The notes beneath the pieces are model-generated. The model saw only the letters and a list, made by a program, of their open reading frames with translations, searched no databases and was not told the origin of the DNA. Source: an uncultured Phascolarctobacterium sp. (lineage in GTDB: Bacteria > Bacillota > Negativicutes > Acidaminococcales > Acidaminococcaceae). From it: DNA of 64,000 bases. This document shows positions 1 to 8,175 of this stretch, piece after piece (within the stretch, counting starts at the first letter, position 1; each line of letters begins with the position of its first letter). The stretch is from the NCBI GenBank assembly GCA_900545535.1, contig UQZN01000001.1, positions 230,713 through 294,712 on the forward strand, in the 5' to 3' direction. The translations under genes and the position numbers were made by a program.

Positions 1-299
1 AAATTATTTTTGACCCCGGTATCGGCTTTGCTAAAAATGTTCAGCAAAATCTGCAGTTGATGCAAGGCTTAAAATCGCTGACAGGCTTAGGCTATCCTGT
101 GCTTTTGGCTGCGTCGCGGAAAAGTACTATCGGCAGCGTGCTGGGCGGAGTCCCGGCAGAAGAGCGGCTGGAAGGTACGATCGCTGCAAGCTGTCAGGCT
201 GTTTATGCGGGAGCGCAAATGGTGCGTGTGCATGATGTCAAAGAAAATCTGCGGGCGATCAGGATGCTGGAGGCGATCTTATGTCCGTCGCGTATATAG
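1..299 (+). CDS. folP: dihydropteroate synthase, C-terminal part
   Basis: Dihydropteroate synthase joins the pterin diphosphate to p-aminobenzoate in folate synthesis. Only the C-terminal part is in the window; the reading frame is open from base 3. The family motif DPGIGFAKN is read from bases 12-38. The end of the barrel follows, including the pterin-binding segment LLAASRKSTIGSVLGG and the terminal VHDVKENLRAIRML. The stop lies inside the start of folK (19-nt overlap), which is the usual folate operon order and suggests translational coupling. The family assignment is firm; the N-terminal half is outside the window. Confidence 0.93.
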   Translation, partial: IIFDPGIGFAKNVQQNLQLMQGLKSLTGLGYPVLLAASRKSTIGSVLGGVPAEERLEGTIAASCQAVYAGAQMVRVHDVKENLRAIRMLEAILCPSRI

Positions 300-748
300 C
301 TTTAGGCAGCAATTTAGGTGATAAAGCTGCTAACCTTGGGCAGGCTGTAAAACTGCTGCAGGCAAAAGGGCTGCAAATCAAGGCTGTTTCAAGCTTTTTC
401 CAAACCGAGCCTTATGGGGTGACGGATCAGCCGGAATTTATTAATGCGGCTGCCTGTGTGGAAACAAGTTTGCCTCCGGAAGCTTTGCTGAAGCTGCTGT
501 TGGATACAGAACTGGAAATGGGAAGGGTGCGGCTGCGGCATTGGGGCGAAAGAAATATCGACCTGGACCTGCTTTTATATGATGACCTGATTTATCACAG
601 TGATAAGCTGACTTTACCGCATCCGGATATGCAGAACAGGCTTTTTGTACTGCAGCCGCTGGCAGAAATCGCAGCGGAGAAAATACACCCCGTTTATAAA
701 AAAAGTATTCAGACCCTTCTAAAATCTTTGACAGACGGAGATGAATGA
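281..748 (+). CDS. folK: 2-amino-4-hydroxy-6-hydroxymethyldihydropteridine diphosphokinase
   Basis: HPPK transfers diphosphate from ATP to 6-hydroxymethyl-dihydropterin, the step before dihydropteroate synthase. At 155 aa it is a normal single-domain length. Visible signatures are the N-terminal AYIALGSNLGDK, the segment SSFFQTEPYG with QPEFINAA, and the catalytic loop RHWGERNIDLDLLLYDD carrying the metal-binding Asp pair. The LPHPDMQNRLFVLQPLAEI block that closes the family is also present. It overlaps folP and is followed at once by the DUF815 gene, so all three are probably one transcript. Confidence 0.95.
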   Translation: MSVAYIALGSNLGDKAANLGQAVKLLQAKGLQIKAVSSFFQTEPYGVTDQPEFINAAACVETSLPPEALLKLLLDTELEMGRVRLRHWGERNIDLDLLLYDDLIYHSDKLTLPHPDMQNRLFVLQPLAEIAAEKIHPVYKKSIQTLLKSLTDGDE

Positions 749-749
749 A

Positions 750-1973
750 ATGAATTGTTGCGCTAATTTAAGTAACCTGGTAATCTACAGAGCTTTGCTG
801 GCTGATCCAATTGTGAATGCGCTGCGCAGGCCTAAAGAATTTTTTGCGCCTGAATTGGAAGGACTGCTGTTGGTAGCCGCCGAAGAAAAAGGCCTGACCG
901 GTATTATTCCGCTGGAATATTTGCTGTCGGCGCTAGTGCATGAGCAGAATGTTTTTTCGACTGTTGCTGAAAAGAATGGCGGAAAAATTGGTGAAGGCCT
1001 GGCGAGAGCGGCTGCACATGACATTGTCATTCTGCGCGAGTTCATTGACGATGTTTTTGCCCGCTATAAGAATCATCCGCTGCTGGGAAATTATACGCCG
1101 ACATTGTTCAGGCCATTGCCTGGACGCAGTAAACTGGAGAAAATTTTTCTGCATGCGGAAGGGGATGCTAACGGACGGCTGGCAGTAGAAACCTTATGCG
1201 GATATTATAATGACTATGGTTACGGCGCAATGCTTGATAACGGCGCTTTTGCCTGGAACGGCGAGCTGGAATGTCTGAACGGTACTAAAAACTATTCTGA
1301 TATGACTTTTGACAAGCTGTATGGTTATGAGTATCAGAAGGAAGAGCTGCTTCGTAATACGGAAGCTTTTCTGAAGGGCAAGCCTGCTAATAACGTCCTG
1401 CTGTTCGGTGATCGCGGTACAGGTAAATCTTCGTCGATCAAAGCACTGGGCAATGCCTTTTTTGAACAGGGGCTGCGCATGGTCGAGGTCAAACGGCATG
1501 ATTTTGCCCAATTGCCAAAGGTGATGCAGGAATTGGGCCGTTGGGGCAAAAAATTTATCGTTGTCCTGGACGATCTTTCTTTTGAAGAATTTGAAGTGGA
1601 ATATAAAGCCTTGAAATCTATTTTAGACGGTGGACTGGAAGTAAAGCCGGATAATGTTTTATTTTATGCTACCTCCAATCGCCGCAATATCATCAAGGAA
1701 GTATGGCAGGATCAGAATATGAGCGAGCTGCACAGCCGTGACAGTATTAACGAAAAAATTTCTCTGGCTGACCGGTTCGGCATCAAATTATTTTTTGATT
1801 CTATGGATCAGGAGCAGTATTTCCGCTTGCTGGAAAATAAAGCCGCAGATGAAGGTCTGGCTATACCACAGGAAGAGCTGCGTGCTGCGGCAGTGAAATG
1901 GGAAATGAGCCACACCGGACGTAACGGCAGGATTGCTCGGCAATTATTAGATTATTTGCATGGCAGGTCTTAG
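750..1973 (+). CDS. DUF815-family AAA ATPase
   Basis: This is a predicted cytoplasmic ATPase of the DUF815 family, whose function is not established. An N-terminal helical region of about 190 aa precedes the P-loop GDRGTGKSS near residue 219 and a Walker B-like FIVVLDDLSFE near residue 268. A sensor-like YATSNRRNII follows, then DRFGIKLFF. The start was placed at ATG 750 because GGAG at 737-740 abuts the ATG at 741 but lies 9 nt from 750. The gene follows the folK stop by 1 nt and sits 11 nt before pepT, so it travels with both. Confidence 0.88.
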   Translation: MNCCANLSNLVIYRALLADPIVNALRRPKEFFAPELEGLLLVAAEEKGLTGIIPLEYLLSALVHEQNVFSTVAEKNGGKIGEGLARAAAHDIVILREFIDDVFARYKNHPLLGNYTPTLFRPLPGRSKLEKIFLHAEGDANGRLAVETLCGYYNDYGYGAMLDNGAFAWNGELECLNGTKNYSDMTFDKLYGYEYQKEELLRNTEAFLKGKPANNVLLFGDRGTGKSSSIKALGNAFFEQGLRMVEVKRHDFAQLPKVMQELGRWGKKFIVVLDDLSFEEFEVEYKALKSILDGGLEVKPDNVLFYATSNRRNIIKEVWQDQNMSELHSRDSINEKISLADRFGIKLFFDSMDQEQYFRLLENKAADEGLAIPQEELRAAAVKWEMSHTGRNGRIARQLLDYLHGRS

Positions 1974-1984
1974 GAGTATAGAAA

Positions 1985-3208
1985 ATGATTGAACTTAGTC
2001 AAGAGAAAATTATTGAGCGTTTTCGGAGCTATGTCAGCTTGGATACAGCTTCCGATGATAAATCGAAAACCTTTCCAAGTACGGCAAAGCAGCTGGTTCT
2101 GGCACAGCTTTTGTATCAGGAGCTGACAGCGCTGGGGCTGCAGGAAGTGGAGCTTACCGAATATGGCTATATACTGGCCACACTGCCGTCTAACAGCGAA
2201 GAAGAACGGCCTGTGATCGGGCTGATCGCGCATATGGATACCAGTAATGAAGCTTCGGGGGCCAATGTCAAAATGCAGGTGCAGCCTGCGTATGACGGCG
2301 GTGACATTATGCTCAGCCCTGGCATCACATTGAGCTCCCAGGATTTTCCTGAGCTGAAAAATTATGTGGGGCAGGAAATCATTACTTCTGACGGTACGAC
2401 GCTGCTGGGAGCAGATGATAAGGCTGGCATCTGTGCCATTGTTTCGGCTTGTGAGTATTTATTGCGGCATCCGGAAATCAGGCATGGCAAAGTACGTCTG
2501 GCCTTTACACCTGATGAAGAAGTTGGCCGCGGCACGGAGCATTTTCCGCTGCAGTCATTTGGCGCTGATTTTGCCTATACGGTTGATGGCGGTGCAATCG
2601 GCGAATTGAATTACGAAACCTTTAATGCCTGCAATGCGACGATAACTTTTTATGGTGTTTCAGTACATCCGGGGTCGGCTAAAAATAAAATGCGTAATGC
2701 TGTAACGATGGCTGCCAAATGGCAGATGTTGCTGCCGGCCGGCGAGCGGCCCGAATACACTGAAATGTATGAAGGGTTTTATCACAGTCTGCGGATCAGC
2801 GGCGGTACTGATAAAGTTGAGCTGGAAATGATTTTGCGCGATCATAACAGGCAGAAGCTGGAAGCGCGTAAAGCACTGCTTTTGAAAATGACGGATTACA
2901 TGAATGCGGAATATGGTGCTGGCAGCGTTGTTTGTCAGTTAGAAGACGTCTATTGCAATATGAAAGAATATATCATGCCTGTATATGAAATCATTGAAAG
3001 GGCTGAAAATGCCATGTATGCGACAGGTGTAGAGCCGCAGCTGACGCCGGTACGCGGCGGTACTGACGGTGCACGGCTTTCGGAAATGGGATTGCCCTGT
3101 CCAAACATCTTTACAGGCGGGCATAATTTTCACGGACGGTTTGAATATTTACCAGTACCTTCCCTGCTCAAATGCGTGGAAGTGCTGGTAAAACTGGTGC
3201 AAAAGTAG
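1985..3208 (+). CDS. pepT: peptidase T (tripeptide aminopeptidase)
   Basis: PepT is a cytoplasmic dizinc M20 peptidase that removes N-terminal residues from tripeptides. At 407 aa it has the usual length. The metal ligands and catalytic motifs are visible in order: GLIAHMDTSNEASG (His/Asp), LGADDKAGICAI (bridging Asp), FTPDEEVGRGTEHF (catalytic Glu-Glu), AYTVDGGAIGELNYE, and the closing GGTDGARLSEMGLPCPNIF with GGHNFHGRFEY supplying the last His. AGGAG at 1971-1975 sets the start with 9-nt spacing. The 3' end runs almost directly into the next membrane-protein gene. Confidence 0.96.
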   Translation: MIELSQEKIIERFRSYVSLDTASDDKSKTFPSTAKQLVLAQLLYQELTALGLQEVELTEYGYILATLPSNSEEERPVIGLIAHMDTSNEASGANVKMQVQPAYDGGDIMLSPGITLSSQDFPELKNYVGQEIITSDGTTLLGADDKAGICAIVSACEYLLRHPEIRHGKVRLAFTPDEEVGRGTEHFPLQSFGADFAYTVDGGAIGELNYETFNACNATITFYGVSVHPGSAKNKMRNAVTMAAKWQMLLPAGERPEYTEMYEGFYHSLRISGGTDKVELEMILRDHNRQKLEARKALLLKMTDYMNAEYGAGSVVCQLEDVYCNMKEYIMPVYEIIERAENAMYATGVEPQLTPVRGGTDGARLSEMGLPCPNIFTGGHNFHGRFEYLPVPSLLKCVEVLVKLVQK

Positions 3209-3213
3209 GCGAA

Positions 3214-3978
3214 ATGATGGGTGAAGGATTTTTACAGAGAAATAAAACTGAAAAACTGACAGTTACAGCCCTGATGACAGCATTATTTGCCGTTACGGCA
3301 CTGGCATTCAAGGGTTTTGTTATTATACCGTCAATAACGGAATTAAGGCCGGTCAATGCCTTGCCTTTGATATTTGGCCTGCTGTTTGGTAATTTAGGCG
3401 CCATTGCTTCGGCCTTGGGGAATCTTTTTGGCGATGCTGTTGGCGGTACGCTGACTTTTGCCAGTCTGGGTGGCATGATCGGTAATTTTGCAATGGCTTA
3501 CATCCCTTATAAGGTTTGGGGCGCACTGCTGTGCAAGCGTGATGAGAATATTTTGTTGCTGGACAGTGCCAAAAATTACTTGTGGTATTTTATTTTGGCC
3601 TTGCTTTCCGCCATTCCTGCAGCAGTAATAATTCCGCTGTTTACTGATTTTTTTGGTTTTGTTTCGTATAATATTTTGTTTGGGATTATTTTTGCTAATA
3701 ATTTTTTAGTGGAATGTACGATTGGCGTTGTATTATACGGTTTTTTCAGCCGGGCCTGTTTAAAGGGAAAGCTTTCGGCAGTACGGGCGATGGTATTTTC
3801 TTTGGATAATGTACGCGGTAAACGCATGGCGGCGCTGGTTCTGGCAGTTAATACCTTTCTGGCCTTTGGCCTGTCTGTATTCTTTTTCTTCAATTATTCT
3901 AATGAGATCGGCCAGCTGGCTATTTTGGTGCCAATGGCCATTCTGGCAGCAATGATGTTGTTGAGCATGGTAAAATAA
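3214..3978 (+). CDS. ECF-type transporter S-component-like membrane protein
   Basis: This is an integral membrane protein of about 254 aa with roughly six hydrophobic segments. The block RPVNALPLIFGLLFGNLGA, followed by a loop ending GNLFGDAVGG and a segment with IGNFAMAYIPYKVWG, resembles substrate-binding (S) components of energy-coupling-factor vitamin transporters; the ligand cannot be told. The frame is open from 3172, inside pepT, but ATG 3214 just after the pepT stop gives a start followed directly by the cytoplasmic lead-in and first membrane segment. The ribosome site is weak, so coupling to pepT translation is likely. No ECF ATPase genes are nearby. A strong hairpin overlaps its stop. 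Confidence 0.65.
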   Translation: MMGEGFLQRNKTEKLTVTALMTALFAVTALAFKGFVIIPSITELRPVNALPLIFGLLFGNLGAIASALGNLFGDAVGGTLTFASLGGMIGNFAMAYIPYKVWGALLCKRDENILLLDSAKNYLWYFILALLSAIPAAVIIPLFTDFFGFVSYNILFGIIFANNFLVECTIGVVLYGFFSRACLKGKLSAVRAMVFSLDNVRGKRMAALVLAVNTFLAFGLSVFFFFNYSNEIGQLAILVPMAILAAMMLLSMVK

Positions 3979-4017
3979 TACAACTCCCGTCCTTTAGAGG
4001 ACGGGAGTTGTATTATT
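3974..4017. terminator. bidirectional intrinsic terminator
   Basis: A perfect 19-bp stem (3974-3992 with 3999-4017) has a TTTAGA loop and A/T-rich ends, so it reads as a terminator both ways. It separates the convergent membrane-protein gene and the AlkD-like gene, and the outer stem bases include the stop codon of each. Confidence 0.93.
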
Positions 4018-4709
4018 TATTTACGCTTCATACTTTGCAGCAGTGCTTTATCCCCGTCGCTGACGCGGAAGGATTCACGGCATTTCTGCAGGGCTTTGTT
4101 ATAAGTAAAGTCGTCGAGCGTATTATTTTGCAACAGTGTCATAGTTTTATCACGCTGTTTGATAAAGCACAGCGATAATGCCCAGGCTACAGCCATTTTT
4201 ACATAATAACCTTCGTGCCGTACAGCGTTCAGTTCCTTCAGGGTATCATCGATATATGCGTCGTCGTTGTAATAATTCATCAGCATTACGACAGCGAAAC
4301 GCAGTTCATATTCATTATGTGAAGCCAGATAGTGCTGCAGAAACCTGCGTCCCTGCTGCTGGTTTTTTCTGAAGGCTTTCAAACTGCTGCAGGTAACGTC
4401 GCAGACAGCCCAGTTGTCGATGCGGGGGACAAAAAGCTTGAGATATTCCAACAGTTTTGTAAAATCAATTTTCAGCAAGCCTAAAACCATACCACATAAA
4501 GTTGCTTCCTCGCTGTAGTGGAATGGTTTCTGCAAAGCTTGCTGTAAATAGTCTGGATATTCTCCCTGACGGACGATTTCTGACGCCAGCTGCCGCAGTA
4601 CGGGTATACGTATGCCAATGATGTTAGTGGTGCCGGGGCACAGGTCACTGTGGAATTTTTGGTATTTTTTGTCCTGCAGGCTCAGCAGGCGTTCTCTTAA
4701 TGCTTGCAT
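4017..4709 (-). CDS. DNA alkylation repair protein (AlkD-like HEAT-repeat)
   Basis: This is a 230-aa all-helical protein of the DNA alkylation repair family (AlkC/AlkD fold), whose characterised members excise N3- and N7-alkylpurines. The family block is recognisable: GIRIPVLRQLASEI, then FHYSEEATLCGMVLGL, then RIDNWAVCDVTCSSL with the conserved DNWAVCD, then LRFAVVMLMNYY and YYVKMAVAWALS. It is divergent from nfo (endonuclease IV) with an 80-bp gap, which fits a glycosylase making abasic sites next to the enzyme that cuts them. That functional link is inference from position. Confidence 0.85.
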   Translation of the reverse strand: MQALRERLLSLQDKKYQKFHSDLCPGTTNIIGIRIPVLRQLASEIVRQGEYPDYLQQALQKPFHYSEEATLCGMVLGLLKIDFTKLLEYLKLFVPRIDNWAVCDVTCSSLKAFRKNQQQGRRFLQHYLASHNEYELRFAVVMLMNYYNDDAYIDDTLKELNAVRHEGYYVKMAVAWALSLCFIKQRDKTMTLLQNNTLDDFTYNKALQKCRESFRVSDGDKALLQSMKRK

Positions 4710-4739
4710 CAGTCAATATTCCTTTCCTGTGGCTTGATA

Positions 4740-4748
4740 TGCTATAAT
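4740..4748 (+). promoter_or_regulatory. extended -10 promoter for nfo
   Basis: TGC-TATAAT (TATAAT at 4743-4748) forms an extended -10 box 41 nt upstream of the nfo start. The -35 region is weak (TTCCTT at 4719-4724, 18-nt spacer). The nfo ribosome site is AAGGAGG at 4779-4785. Confidence 0.55.
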
Positions 4749-4789
4749 TATAACGTATTTTAAAAAGCTTTGTAAATCAAGGAGGATTT

Positions 4790-5623
4790 ATGCTTAATAT
4801 TGGTTGTCATTTATCATCGGCTAAAGGCTATTTACATATGGGCAAGGAAGCGCTGGCTATCGGTGCTAATACTTTTCAGTTTTTTACACGTAATCCTCGT
4901 GGCAGTAAGGCTAAAGCCATTGATCCGGCGGATATTGAAGCCCTGTTGCAGCTATTGGAAGAACATGCTTTTGCGCCGCTGCTGGCGCATGCCCCCTATA
5001 CGCTCAATCCCTGTTCAGCTGACCCTAAGGTACGTGAATTTGCCCGCATGGTGATGAAGGAAGACCTGCAGCTTTTGGAATTGCTGCCCGGGACAAGATA
5101 TAATTTTCATCCCGGTAGTCATGTGCAGCAGGGGGCAGAGCAGGGGATAGAGATGATCGCTGAAATCTTAAACGAGATTTTGCAGCCACGGCAGCAGACA
5201 ACAGTGCTTTTGGAAACCATGTCCGGCAAGGGCAGTGAAGTAGGACGTAATTTTACTGAATTGCGTGCGATCATCGATAAGGTGGAACTGCAGGAAAAGC
5301 TGGGCGTGTGCCTGGATACCTGCCATGTCTTTGACGGCGGTTATGATATAGTCGGTGAACTGGATAAGGTACTGGCAGAGTTTGATAACATTATCGGGCT
5401 GGAACGGCTGCTGGCGATCCATATCAATGACAGCTTGAACGGACTGGGCAGCCACAAAGACAGGCATGCCAAAATAGGCCAGGGAAATATTGGTCTGGAA
5501 GCACTCAGTGCTGTTACCAATCATCCTCGGCTCAAAGATTTGCCTTTCTATCTGGAAACTCCGAATGAACTGCCCGGATACAAAGCTGAAATAGAGATAT
5601 TAAGATCATTATATAAGTGGTAA
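4790..5623 (+). CDS. nfo: deoxyribonuclease IV (AP endonuclease)
   Basis: Endonuclease IV is a trizinc TIM-barrel enzyme that incises DNA 5' of abasic sites in base excision repair. At 277 aa it has the normal length. Ligand-bearing motifs appear in family order: NIGCHLSSAKGY, FQFFTRNPRG, LLAHAPYTLNPCS, YNFHPGSHV, VLLETMSGKGSEVGRNF, GVCLDTCHVFDGGYD, HINDSLNGLGSHKDRHAKIG and FYLETPNE. It is preceded by an extended -10 promoter and followed by its own terminator, so it is probably monocistronic. Confidence 0.97.
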   Translation: MLNIGCHLSSAKGYLHMGKEALAIGANTFQFFTRNPRGSKAKAIDPADIEALLQLLEEHAFAPLLAHAPYTLNPCSADPKVREFARMVMKEDLQLLELLPGTRYNFHPGSHVQQGAEQGIEMIAEILNEILQPRQQTTVLLETMSGKGSEVGRNFTELRAIIDKVELQEKLGVCLDTCHVFDGGYDIVGELDKVLAEFDNIIGLERLLAIHINDSLNGLGSHKDRHAKIGQGNIGLEALSAVTNHPRLKDLPFYLETPNELPGYKAEIEILRSLYKW

Positions 5624-5627
5624 TAAA

Positions 5628-5659
5628 AAACAGGCTGACGTTTAAACGTCAGCCTGTTT
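5628..5659. terminator. intrinsic terminator after nfo
   Basis: A self-complementary palindrome (AAACAGGCTGACGTTT and its complement) lies between the convergent nfo and DUF1858 genes, with A-tracts on one side and T on the other. It can serve both. Confidence 0.85.
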
Positions 5660-5669
5660 GCTTAAAAAC

Positions 5670-5876
5670 TTACTTGGCCTCAGCAACAGCTTTGTTGATA
5701 TCAGCAATAAGTGCTTCAACATCAATGCCGTGAGCTCCTGCGCCCTGTCCGATAGTTTCGTAATGAGCTGCCATGCAGCCTACACAGCCCAAACCATATT
5801 TGGCAAATACTTCCAAAATTTCAGGATGTTGTTGAACAGCATCAATGATGCCGGTATCTTTAGTAATAATATCCAC
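5670..5876 (-). CDS. DUF1858 domain protein (CxxC disulfide domain)
   Basis: This is a 68-aa protein consisting of a single DUF1858 domain, the small domain often found next to or fused with hybrid-cluster and other anaerobic redox proteins. The fold's signature is visible: IIDAVQQHPEILEVFAKYG followed by LGCVGCMAAHYET with the CxxC pair, then GIDVEALIADINKAV. A strong AAAGGAGGG site precedes the ATG. Its biochemical role is unknown; a redox or disulfide relay function is inferred from the CxxC. It is transcribed alone, convergent to nfo. Confidence 0.88.
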   Translation of the reverse strand: MDIITKDTGIIDAVQQHPEILEVFAKYGLGCVGCMAAHYETIGQGAGAHGIDVEALIADINKAVAEAK

Positions 5877-6042
5877 TGATAACCCTCCTTTAACAGGTAC
5901 TTTGATTTGTCAGAGAGGCGTGTCTGTGTTAAAATGACAACAGATGCCTGAATGACTTCATGTATGGATATATTATAGCACAGAAAATGTAAAAATAAAG
6001 CTGTTAGTTGTGGCAGAAGTGCAAAAGAAATGTGAGGGATAA

Positions 6043-6537
6043 ATGATGGAAATGGAAGAGCACGCAGAAGCATATGCAGCAAGTCTAAAAAGAGTACAGG
6101 AAAGCCTGCAGGCTTATCCGGAGCTGGAAGTAAAAATTTTACCGGGATCGACCCATACGGCAGAACTCGCAGCGCAGGCTTTGGGTACGACACCGGGGCA
6201 GATCGCTAAAACTTTGTGCTTTTTAGCCGATGGCGAGCCGGTATTGATCGTGGCCTGCGGTGATAAGAAAATAGATACTAAAAAATGGGGCCGCGCCATC
6301 GAAGCGAAAAAAATCAAAATGGCGGATGCAGAAACTGTCATGCAGGTAACCGGCTTTGCTCCAGGCGGAGTGTGCCCGTTTGCGCTGAGGCAGCAGGCTA
6401 AAGTTTATCTTGATAACAGTCTGAAAGAATATGACATTACTTTTATTGCAGCCGGTACGCCGCACTCGGCTTTGCCGATCAGCGCGGAAATGCTGGAAAA
6501 GGTAACGGGTGGGACCTGGGTCGACGCAACTAAATAG
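6043..6537 (+). CDS. YbaK/EbsC-family aminoacyl-tRNA deacylase
   Basis: This is a 164-aa YbaK/ProX-like protein. Characterised members hydrolyse misacylated tRNAs (for example Cys-tRNA-Pro) or related substrates in the cytoplasm. Typical features are the THTAELAAQALGTTPGQIAKTLCF stretch (residues 38-61), the ACGDKKIDTKKWGRAI block with the conserved Lys, a GFAPGGVCPFA loop, and YLDNSLKEYDITFIAAGTP near the end. GAGGGA sits just before two adjacent ATG codons (6043 and 6046). Substrate specificity cannot be read from sequence. Confidence 0.9.
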   Translation: MMEMEEHAEAYAASLKRVQESLQAYPELEVKILPGSTHTAELAAQALGTTPGQIAKTLCFLADGEPVLIVACGDKKIDTKKWGRAIEAKKIKMADAETVMQVTGFAPGGVCPFALRQQAKVYLDNSLKEYDITFIAAGTPHSALPISAEMLEKVTGGTWVDATK

Positions 6538-6549
6538 TCAGTGTTTATT

Positions 6550-6600
6550 TGGCAGAAGGTGAAAATTTCGCTTTTCTGCCATTTTATTTTAGTATATAAA
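6550..6600 (+). terminator. intrinsic terminator after ybaK-like gene
   Basis: TGGCAGAA (6550-6557) pairs with TTCTGCCA (6584-6591), with a T-rich tail ATTTTATTTT. It lies 13 nt after the stop. Confidence 0.75.
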
Positions 6601-6667
6601 AAACTCAGGGCTTTGAGGGTATTGCCTGATACAGGTAACGAACAAGGTGGTTTAGGTCCGTCTGGTG

Positions 6668-6676
6668 TGGTATAAT
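6668..6676 (+). promoter_or_regulatory. extended -10 promoter for rlmD-like gene
   Basis: TGG-TATAAT forms an extended -10 34 nt before the methyltransferase start; no good -35 was seen. The ribosome site TAGGAGAAG follows. Confidence 0.55.
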
Positions 6677-6709
6677 TTATTTGTTGAAAATTTACATTAG
6701 GAGAAGTTT

Positions 6710-8086
6710 ATGAGCGTTGATAATAAATTTTTAGTGCGTGACAAAATAAACGTGAAAGTGACCGGCTTAGGCAGCAGTGGTGAAGGTGTCGGTAAGGTAG
6801 ACGGCTTTACCATTTTTGCACATGGCGCTTTAACTGGTGAAACAGTAGAAGTAGAACTGGAACGTGTCAAGAGAAACTATGCATCGGGTAAGGTAACGTC
6901 TGTTCTGGAAGCATCACCTGACCGGGTGGAGCCGTTATGTCCTGTTTATGAAGCCTGCGGCGGCTGCCAGCTGCAGCATTTAAATTATGTTGGGCAATTG
7001 CAGGCTAAAGAGCAGCAGGTGCGTGACGCTCTTTTGCGGATCGGACATTTGCAGGAAATCAAAGTTATGCCGATCATCGGCGAAGACGATCCGTGGCATT
7101 ATCGTAATAAAATGCAGTTCCCGGTTGCATTTGAGGATGGCATCCTGGAAATTGGCTGCTATGCTGCTGCTACGCATAAAGTAGTGGGCGTAGAAAGCTG
7201 CCTGATCCAAAAGCAGCGTAATAATGATATAGTTGCCGTTGTGCGTCAATGGATGCAGCAATATGAAATCCCTGCTTATAATGAAAAAACAGGCAAAGGC
7301 GTAGTGCGTCATATTATGGGACGTGTTGGCGTTAATACCGGCGAAGTGATGGCCGTTATCATCACCGCCGGTTACGATCTTCCCCACGGGAAAGAACTGG
7401 TAAAAATGCTGCGCGACGCTGTACCGGGCTTAAAAAGCGTGGTGCAGAATATCAACAAAAAACAGACCAATATCGTTATGGGTAACAAAACACGCTTATT
7501 ATATGGTAAAGCTACTATCAAAGACCGGTTGGGAACCCTGAAATTCAATATTTCAGCCCAGTCGTTTTTTCAGGTCAACAGCGTGCAGGCCGAAAAACTT
7601 TATAACAAAGCAGTGGAATTTGCTGCATTGAGCGGTGCGGAAACCGTTGTGGACTGTTACTGCGGTACAGGTACGATTTCTTTGTATCTGGCTAAGCATG
7701 CGCAAAAAGTTTATGGAATTGAAATTATCGCTCCGGCTATTGAAGATGCCAGGCGCAATGCGGAAGATAACCGCTGTGATAACGCGGAATTTATTTTGGG
7801 CGATGCCGCTGTCAAAATGCAGGAACTGGCAGAACAGGGAGTGCGTCCGGAAGTAGTGCTGCTTGATCCGCCACGGGCCGGCTGTGAAGAAAAGATGCTG
7901 GCGGCCATTGCGCAGGTCAAACCGCAGCGGATCGTGTATGTTTCCTGCAATCCGGCTTCGCTGGCCCGCGATCTGGCCTATCTGGAACAAAACGGTTATA
8001 AGGCGGTGATCGCCCAGCCGGTAGATATGTTCCCCATGACGCATCATGTGGAGACGGTTGTGTTGATGACGAGGATTGTAAAATAG
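6710..8086 (+). CDS. rlmD: 23S rRNA (uracil-5-)-methyltransferase RlmD/RlmCD type
   Basis: This is a TrmA/RumA-family SAM-dependent methyltransferase making 5-methyluridine in 23S rRNA. Domains are: TRAM (about residues 5-65), the [4Fe-4S] motif CPVYEACGGCQLQH (about residues 79-92) with the fourth Cys in VESCLIQK, an intervening RNA-binding domain, and the Rossmann methyltransferase (SFFQVN; VVDCYCGTGTISLYLA; LLDPPRAGCEEKM). The catalytic Cys is in IVYVSCNPASLARDL. At 458 aa it matches the 23S enzymes. In Firmicutes one enzyme often methylates both U747 and U1939, so the target pair is inference. Confidence 0.93.
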   Translation: MSVDNKFLVRDKINVKVTGLGSSGEGVGKVDGFTIFAHGALTGETVEVELERVKRNYASGKVTSVLEASPDRVEPLCPVYEACGGCQLQHLNYVGQLQAKEQQVRDALLRIGHLQEIKVMPIIGEDDPWHYRNKMQFPVAFEDGILEIGCYAAATHKVVGVESCLIQKQRNNDIVAVVRQWMQQYEIPAYNEKTGKGVVRHIMGRVGVNTGEVMAVIITAGYDLPHGKELVKMLRDAVPGLKSVVQNINKKQTNIVMGNKTRLLYGKATIKDRLGTLKFNISAQSFFQVNSVQAEKLYNKAVEFAALSGAETVVDCYCGTGTISLYLAKHAQKVYGIEIIAPAIEDARRNAEDNRCDNAEFILGDAAVKMQELAEQGVRPEVVLLDPPRAGCEEKMLAAIAQVKPQRIVYVSCNPASLARDLAYLEQNGYKAVIAQPVDMFPMTHHVETVVLMTRIVK

Positions 8087-8175
8087 AATGATTACCAGAT
8101 TGTGTAATTTGCTCAGATTAGAAAGCAATAAGGTTAAATTAGTCATTTAGATAGCAGACAAGGAGCAGTAACAAT

